From Affinibrenneria salicis (GTDB lineage Bacteria > Pseudomonadota > Gammaproteobacteria > Enterobacterales > Enterobacteriaceae), in NCBI RefSeq assembly GCF_008710095.1, contig NZ_VYKJ01000007.1, positions 62,001 through 126,000 of the forward strand: a DNA stretch of 64,000 nucleotides, written 5' to 3'. A program made the position numbers and the translations under genes. Below the pieces are notes generated by a model. That model was not told the origin of the DNA. It searched no databases and was given only the letters and a program-made list of their open reading frames with translations. Below are positions 59,278 through 64,000 of this stretch, in pieces. How positions within the stretch are numbered: the stretch's first letter is position 1; the number at the start of each line of letters is the position of its first letter.

Positions 59278-59785
59278 TGTGCTGTGGATCGACGATGCGC
59301 GAATGAAACAGGTCTCGCGCGATGTCGATACTCTCGATGAGTCTGTGAAAGCGCTGGTGGCGCGTATGTTTGCCGTTATCGATGATATGCAGGATACCGG
59401 TCTGGCCGCCATTCAGCTGGGCGTCGCACTGCGTATTGTAGCTATCGATATGGCCGATGAGCACGGCGCGCGCCAGAGGCTGGCGTTGATTAATCCCCAT
59501 ATAACATGGTCTTCGCCGCAGACGACCTCCCATCTGGAGCTGTGCTCGTCGATCCCCGGTCATCCGATGCCGGCGCAACGCGCGCAGCGCATTAAGGTGA
59601 CCTTCCTTGATATGGCGGGCGAACAGCGAGAGCTCGACGCCGGCGGCGCATTCGCCGTCTGCCTGCAGCATGAGATCGAACATCTGGATGGTCGCTCGCT
59701 GCTCGATAGTCTGTCCGAACTGAAACGCAATCGGCTCAAAACGCAACTGGCCAAACAGCGGCGCAGACGCTCTCCCCACGAGTAA
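59264..59785 (+). CDS. Peptide-deformylase homologue coupled to the DUF2075 gene
   Basis: 173 residues from ATG 59264 with GGGAGA upstream, inside the end of the DUF2075 gene. Deformylase motifs are present in altered form: motif 1 TGLAAIQLG (Gln51), motif 2 ELCSS instead of EGCLS (metal ligand Cys94), motif 3 HEIEHLDG instead of HExDH (His136, Glu137, His140). Metal ligands and the catalytic glutamate are therefore kept. It is likely a metallohydrolase but perhaps not the housekeeping deformylase, whose gene (def, beside fmt) is not in this window. The basic C-terminal tail (KQRRRRSPHE) could bind nucleic acid. Confidence 0.85.
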   Translation: MAATDVLWIDDARMKQVSRDVDTLDESVKALVARMFAVIDDMQDTGLAAIQLGVALRIVAIDMADEHGARQRLALINPHITWSSPQTTSHLELCSSIPGHPMPAQRAQRIKVTFLDMAGEQRELDAGGAFAVCLQHEIEHLDGRSLLDSLSELKRNRLKTQLAKQRRRRSPHE

Positions 59786-59849
59786 CGGCCGGCGGGGAGG
59801 GCGGTATCGCGCGGATGCGCCGTTGTGGCGGCGGCTCCGCGCAGGCGAC

Positions 59850-61148
59850 TTACTGATACAGCGGCCGCGGAGAAACTATGTCCCCGACCTGGGCGGCGGC
59901 CATTTTTTCCAGCATCGGCCTTAAAGGGCAGAGCGTACCCATCGGCGTAGTGCGGCAGGCCTCGTCGCGGTAATCGGCGCTGAGCGGCGTATCCGCACCG
60001 TTCAGACGGCTCAGTCCGCGCCATTGATCCAGCGACAGGGCGGAGAATGACAGCCGGACGAACAGTTCGCCGCTTTGCCGATCGCGGTAGCGCTCAAACG
60101 CCAGCGTGCCGCCCGGTGGAATATCGTTGGCCGGATATTCTCCCAGCGTCCAGTTGAAGTCCAGCATGGTCTGGATCTGGGCGATGTTGGTGTCATGGCC
60201 GACAAACATCACCAGCGGCGCGCGCAGCGATTCGGTCGGCGATTTTTCCAGCGGCGTGCCCTGCGCCAGCGCCGCGGCGAGCTGCCCCATCAGCAGCGTG
60301 CCGCCGTGGCGCGCTAATTCCGGCGTATCGCTGAGCAGATCGTATTTCGCCGCGTGCAGCGCCATCAGCGCCGCCACCTGACTGGCGTTGGCGGCATGGC
60401 CGAAGGCCACCTGGCTCAACGGCAGCCCCTCGCTGTATTGCAGGCGAATGGTTTCTCCGATGCTGGCGCCCGGCGACAGCGGTCCTTTGAGCGACAGGCT
60501 ATTTTCTTTCGCCACCAGCTTCCACGGCGCGTTTAAGAACTGGCACGCCTGGCCGTCGTCGGCGCATACCGCGCTGCGCATCAGCTGTATCGCCGGCCGG
60601 TAGCGCGCCGCCGCGGCCGCTTCGCTGCCGCCCATGCGCGCGATGACTTGCTGCTTCGCCCGCTCAAGATCGGGACGGGCCAGGCCCATGTCGACGCTCT
60701 GAAACAACGGGTCCAGTTTTTGCCGGCTGAAACCGGCCGCCAGGCCGCAGCCCGGAAACATGCCGTCCAGCAGCGCCTGCGCCGTGGCTCGGGTGCGTTG
60801 CAGCGGGCTGGACCAGACGAAGACTCGTTGCGGCGGCGGGCAGTTCGCGCCGAGCGGCAAACCGGCGTTGCGCCATTGCGCTACGCGCCAGGCGCTTTGA
60901 TTGACGATGCCGGCATAGCCGTGTCCGCTTAGTTGCCCGTCGGCCACATTCCAGCCGCCCCACGATTTGCCGGTGGCTTTATTCAGCTTTTCGCCGTCGG
61001 TTGGCGGGCGGACGCCGTGACGGCTAAGCGTGACGACTTTTTCCAGCGTGTATCGACCGTCTGTTGCGGCCTGTGCCGCCGGGGCGAAAAATAGCGGGCT
61101 GAGGGCGCACAGCGCCAGCGTGATCGCGGCGGTTTTGGTGTGATTCAT
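59850..61148 (-). CDS. Periplasmic histidine acid phosphatase (phytase/AppA-Agp family)
   Basis: 432 residues. A signal peptide of about 27 residues ends in APAAQA. The catalytic RHGVRPP motif is at 43-49 (phosphohistidine His44) and the proton donor in GHDTNIAQI at about 317-325; several cysteines (103, 134, 195, 202 and C-terminal) could form the family's disulfides. It removes phosphate from sugar phosphates or inositol phosphates in the periplasm; the substrate is not predictable. It starts 16 bp after the KdgM-like porin gene on the same strand, suggesting an operon. Confidence 0.92.
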   Translation of the reverse strand: MNHTKTAAITLALCALSPLFFAPAAQAATDGRYTLEKVVTLSRHGVRPPTDGEKLNKATGKSWGGWNVADGQLSGHGYAGIVNQSAWRVAQWRNAGLPLGANCPPPQRVFVWSSPLQRTRATAQALLDGMFPGCGLAAGFSRQKLDPLFQSVDMGLARPDLERAKQQVIARMGGSEAAAAARYRPAIQLMRSAVCADDGQACQFLNAPWKLVAKENSLSLKGPLSPGASIGETIRLQYSEGLPLSQVAFGHAANASQVAALMALHAAKYDLLSDTPELARHGGTLLMGQLAAALAQGTPLEKSPTESLRAPLVMFVGHDTNIAQIQTMLDFNWTLGEYPANDIPPGGTLAFERYRDRQSGELFVRLSFSALSLDQWRGLSRLNGADTPLSADYRDEACRTTPMGTLCPLRPMLEKMAAAQVGDIVSPRPLYQ

Positions 61149-61164
61149 TGTTTTTTTCGCCCGA

Positions 61165-61851
61165 TTAAAAGGAATATTTAAAGCCGGTTGAATAGCAGGT
61201 CTGACGGCGTGGACTGTTTTTCGCTACCGACTCATTACTCACTTCCAGAATATATTGCCAGTGCGGCAGTAATTTCAACTTTATCTCAGCGGCGTGCTTA
61301 TAATCTGTGTCTTTCTTATCGAATATCGGTCTGTCGCTGAAATAGCGGGTGTATTTATAAGATAGCGCCGCGCTGTCTAATTTATATTTAGCGCCGATAT
61401 CAATACGGTGAGTATGTTTACCTGGTTTATTATTATCATAGTCGGTTATTTCATAGCGGTAGCGTGAAGCAATGACGATGTTTTTATTATAGTGCCAGTC
61501 AGCGCTGATCGCGGGTTTCCAGCTGGTTTTTTCGTCGTACCAACTGGTCGTTAGCCCTGGCGTCAGTGAAATATACGGAGAAATATCGAATTGATAATCA
61601 ATCCCCAGTTCTTTTTTACTATTACGCAGGTGCCGGAATCCCTTGCCGCTGCTGCCGTCTTCGTTCTCGCGGGGTTCGTATTCCAGCTCGCCCGATAATC
61701 CGGCGCCGTTGCTGAAACGGTGCTCCAGAGAGAATTTATCGGTATGGGCGCGTGATACATCGGCAAATTCGTGTTCCCACGCCACGGACACGGCCTGAGT
61801 ATTAAAAGCGATAAAACAGCAGGTAAGAAATAATAAATAACGACTCGACAT
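61165..61851 (-). CDS. KdgM/NanC-family outer-membrane porin
   Basis: 228 residues. Signal peptide (MSSRYLLFLTCCFIAFNTQA), then an N-terminal VSVAWEHEFADVSRAHTDKF typical of KdgM, alternating amphipathic beta strands, and a C-terminal strand ending STGFKYSF with the terminal aromatic residue needed for outer-membrane insertion. KdgM proteins are 12-strand monomeric channels for acidic oligosaccharides such as oligogalacturonate. Its partner gene encodes a periplasmic phosphatase, so the substrate may be a phosphorylated or anionic compound. Less GC-rich than its neighbour. Confidence 0.87.
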   Translation of the reverse strand: MSSRYLLFLTCCFIAFNTQAVSVAWEHEFADVSRAHTDKFSLEHRFSNGAGLSGELEYEPRENEDGSSGKGFRHLRNSKKELGIDYQFDISPYISLTPGLTTSWYDEKTSWKPAISADWHYNKNIVIASRYRYEITDYDNNKPGKHTHRIDIGAKYKLDSAALSYKYTRYFSDRPIFDKKDTDYKHAAEIKLKLLPHWQYILEVSNESVAKNSPRRQTCYSTGFKYSF

Positions 61852-62133
61852 GCTTATTAACCATCAACTGTAAAGTACGAAGAATAATAGGTAGTCGGTA
61901 TTACAAAAATATGACCGCGCGCGTTTTGAGCGGGAATTAATATGGGGTTGTTATTCAAAATAAAATTATGCGCTGGTGTGTTGAGAAAATATACGCGCGA
62001 GGTCTCCGTCGCGGACGAATTACTGCGCCGGCATGCGGTGTCTGAAAATGATACGCCCGCGCCTGCAGGATAATGGGAATGATAATTATCGCACAGCGCG
62101 GCGACAGTAATTAATTCGCCGGTAAAGTATCAT

Positions 62134-62387
62134 GTCCAGGATAATTCGAATCGCAGGCAGGCGGCGACGCAGCGACAAATTCGTCGGCAACCCATTTGCT
62201 CCAGCCAACGGCAGGCTTTCGGTGAGAGGCAGAATGTTTCTCCTTATCTCCGGCAATTTAGCGCAGTAAGTGACCGGGATGCGCGACAAATCTGCCGGCA
62301 GCGGAGTTGAACGCCGCTCCCGGCAGCCCTGCAAGGGGGCACTGCGGGGGCGAGTCACAAAACCAATACACCTGCTGCGGTATATAC
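62134..62387 (+). repeat. ERIC element with insertions
   Basis: ATAATTCGAATCGCAGG at the left, core GCAGTAAGTGACCGGGATGC, right CACCTGCTGCGGTATATA. About 70 bp of extra sequence after the left arm (with GGCGGCGACGCAGCGAC and CCAGCCAACGGC) is shared with the element at 41122-41315 at the same place. A further insertion of about 80 bp lies after the core (62280-62365). Confidence 0.75.
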
Positions 62388-62547
62388 CCTAAATAATTCG
62401 GGCTGCGCGGGCGTCGGCGCGGTTATCCGCTCCATTCCCGTTCTTCTCTCCGGCGGTGTTGCTGCGTTTATTCACGCATCTGGCCAGATTTTCGCTTCGC
62501 TGGCTAACCGGCCCGGCGCGGCATTTTCCAGCGGCGACGCGTCTGTT
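62383..62547 (+). repeat. Left arm of another ERIC-like repeat
   Basis: TATACCCTAAATAATTCGGG at 62383 is a clean left arm, sharing its TATA with the end of the previous element. A matching right arm was not found before the next gene, so the element is truncated or its end has decayed. The remainder of the gap 61852-62133 has no gene; it should include the porin promoter. Confidence 0.5.
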
Positions 62548-62979
62548 ATGCTGTTGCGCTTCAGGCGTCGTTTCTGGCGCGCCGTCATGCCCGGGGGAAT
62601 GGAAGTGGATACGCCGTTAGCCTGTATTAAACATTATTTTGCCGAAATGAAGGCGCTCGACGATCTTTATCTGCCGCTACCGGAGGATAAAGACGAGATG
62701 CATGCCCGGCTGGAAAAAATGACGCCGCGGCGGGCGGAGATCTACCAGAAATACTGGTGCCGTAATGATGATTACTGGCTGGATAATTCGTATGGCGGCA
62801 CATCGAAGTATACGTTCGATGACGGCATGCTGATCGAGTCGGGCGAGAATTTTAATGATGCGGTATTTATCGTTATTCGACGTCGTGAGTACAATATGGA
62901 GAGGCGCGAGCTGTGGCTGTTTGCGCTGACCGATGACGGCTGGAAGATTGCCGACTTGTTGATCTTCGACGAACAATAG
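62548..62979 (+). CDS. Unrecognised small soluble protein
   Basis: 143 residues from the first ATG; later ATGs at 62587 and 62599 are possible starts, the last giving MEVDTPLACIKHYFAEMKAL, and no ribosome site decides. Mixed alpha/beta, acidic, no signal peptide or membrane helix. The C-terminal half (MERRELWLFALTDDGWKIAD) looks like an NTF2-like or SnoaL-like cone-fold edge, and such proteins are common as immunity or accessory factors; this is only an impression. Confidence 0.55.
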   Translation: MLLRFRRRFWRAVMPGGMEVDTPLACIKHYFAEMKALDDLYLPLPEDKDEMHARLEKMTPRRAEIYQKYWCRNDDYWLDNSYGGTSKYTFDDGMLIESGENFNDAVFIVIRRREYNMERRELWLFALTDDGWKIADLLIFDEQ

Positions 62980-63199
62980 TCCGCATGAAGCGCCAATGTT
63001 TTCGCTATCCGGTGTTGTCGACCGGCGATGATTACGCGCACGGCGGCCGTTTTGACCGCTTTGTTCAGGCACATCGGACCGCTGCCGTTAACTAAGAATC
63101 AGATCGGCGTCAGATATGCGGCGCTAAGCAGTCTATTTAGCGGTTTGCTGACGATTTAACCCCTGGCGGATAATGATAAGAGCAGGATGATTAATTTAA

Positions 63200-63790
63200 A
63201 TGATAATTAATTTAAATATTGACCGGGTGGCGTCATGTTTTTTGCGCCAGATTGAACGCGCGGCTTCTGTCTTTTCCTCGCATGCGGAAAACCGTCAGAT
63301 TTACGCCTTCTGTCTGGATTTGGATATTGAAAACGGCGGATGTCGCGTATCCTGGAATAGCCTGGCGGCGCTCGACGCCACGCTGGCCGGGTATCGCCAG
63401 CGACAGAGCCAGCGGCATAGCGAACTGGATATCGATGGCGTCAGCGGCATTAAATATAATTCGGGCGACTTTTCGTACCATCTGGACGAGTTGGATCCCG
63501 ATGATGACGGGGTCGATCAGGCGCTTAGCGAGATCATGGCGCAATTGGGCGCGCTGTATGATGAAAAAGGCGCCGAATTTTATCAGCAATATTATCAATC
63601 CGTGGTCGAGAAAGAGATCGTTTCCTGTGCCGCCGGAGCGATTCTGCGGGCGCAGACGGCGCTCAGCCAGTTTGATCAATGCGCGGATTTTATCGCTTTT
63701 GTGACCCTGCACGATGCCGACGATGAGCATTTACTCGGTATCATGCGGCAAACGGTCGATGATGCGGTGCTGGCTGACATTTTTGGCTGA
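63200..63790 (+). CDS. Unrecognised protein, possibly DUF4303-like
   Basis: 196 residues, acidic, soluble. The segment NRQIYAFCLDLDIENGGCRV followed by a YNSGDFSYHLDELDPDDD region resembles the DUF4303 family of immunity-like proteins, but the match is from memory and weak. ATG 63200 has AGCAGG about 14 nt upstream; two direct copies of TAATTTAAAT surround the start. It is 220 bp after the previous unknown gene on the same strand. Confidence 0.6.
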   Translation: MIINLNIDRVASCFLRQIERAASVFSSHAENRQIYAFCLDLDIENGGCRVSWNSLAALDATLAGYRQRQSQRHSELDIDGVSGIKYNSGDFSYHLDELDPDDDGVDQALSEIMAQLGALYDEKGAEFYQQYYQSVVEKEIVSCAAGAILRAQTALSQFDQCADFIAFVTLHDADDEHLLGIMRQTVDDAVLADIFG

Positions 63791-64000
63791 ATCGGGCGAG
63801 AAGGCAAAACGCGTGTTTATCCGTTTTCTCGCGCAGGAGAACAGGCGTAAAGTAAATAGGATCTTTAACGACACGGAGGGCTTAACGTCCCTTATAGAAC
63901 CGTCATACAGCAGGCTGCCGATGCGTTGGCTGGTTGCCGCCCCATTTAGAGGGCTGGCCCCTGCGGCCAGCGCTGGCGTTGCGCCAATCGGCATCAGACC
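63791..64000. other. Right-edge sequence without a supported gene
   Basis: Contains a GCTGGCC-cctgc-GGCCAGC hairpin at about 63952-63971. A minus-strand frame (63994-63731) would overlap the end of the preceding gene and has no ribosome site; the window ends before its context can be judged. Confidence 0.4.

Noticed and set aside
63731..63994. Minus-strand 87-codon frame at the right edge
   Set aside because: Overlaps the end of the 63200-63790 gene, has no ribosome site and no recognisable domain; context is cut by the window.

Overview
The window looks like chromosomal DNA of a high-GC enterobacterium, most likely Pectobacteriaceae (Brenneria/Lonsdalea/Dickeya/Pectobacterium type). This is inferred from Escherichia-like core gene order (thiD-fbaB; mdtABCD-baeSR; trhP-cyaR; ppk-ppx-yfgG; ppiB-lpxH-purE-purK; cysS/ybcJ-folD), a KdgM-type porin, a DUF4225 remnant and many ERIC-type intergenic repeats. 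No rRNA or tRNA gene, complete insertion sequence, prophage or CRISPR array was seen. Gene identities rest on recognising family sequences by eye; no database search was run.

Layout. 1-7.3 kb: end of thiD, fbaB, psiE, then a mannonate-related rsp locus (ydfI, rspA, regulator rspR) whose middle has collapsed by deletion, leaving an rspB stub joined to the tail of a TRAP permease gene. 7.3-12.2 kb: yegS, the small RNA cyaR with a CRP site at -41.5, trhP, yegP, a glutathionyl-hydroquinone reductase and a HIT protein. 12.2-23.2 kb: the mdtABCD-baeSR envelope-stress efflux operon, with mdtC broken by one in-frame amber codon. 23.3-24.6 kb: two overlapping AT-rich membrane-protein genes of unknown function. 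24.8-34.8 kb: carbon-source genes (idnO/idnR, nupC, an aldo/keto reductase, and a raffinose/melibiose-type regulator, permease and alpha-galactosidase with paired operators). 34.8-42.7 kb: mgtE, yfgG, ppx, ppk and a membrane/coiled-coil protein. 42.8-44.0 kb: a decayed DUF4225 gene and a frameshifted small membrane-protein gene. 44.0-50.8 kb: purK-purE, lpxH-ppiB, a DoxX protein, cysS, ybcJ-folD. 51.3-53.8 kb: a galactitol-type PTS (gatB-gatC-gatA) plus a helix-turn-helix protein. 54.1-61.9 kb: an EntD-like phosphopantetheinyl transferase, a DMT transporter, a HEAT-repeat protein, a coupled DUF2075 ATPase/deformylase-like pair, and a KdgM-like porin with a histidine acid phosphatase. 62.5-64 kb: two unrecognised accessory genes.

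How it fits together. Much of the window serves sugar and sugar-acid use under CRP and local LacI/GntR regulators, as expected of a plant-associated organism, alongside envelope-stress efflux, polyphosphate metabolism and purine/folate housekeeping. Decay is visible at four sites (rspB/TRAP, mdtC, DUF4225 gene, small membrane gene). The best candidate for an undescribed functional unit is the translationally coupled DUF2075 ATPase plus atypical peptide-deformylase homologue at 58030-59785, with a divergent HEAT-repeat gene beside it.
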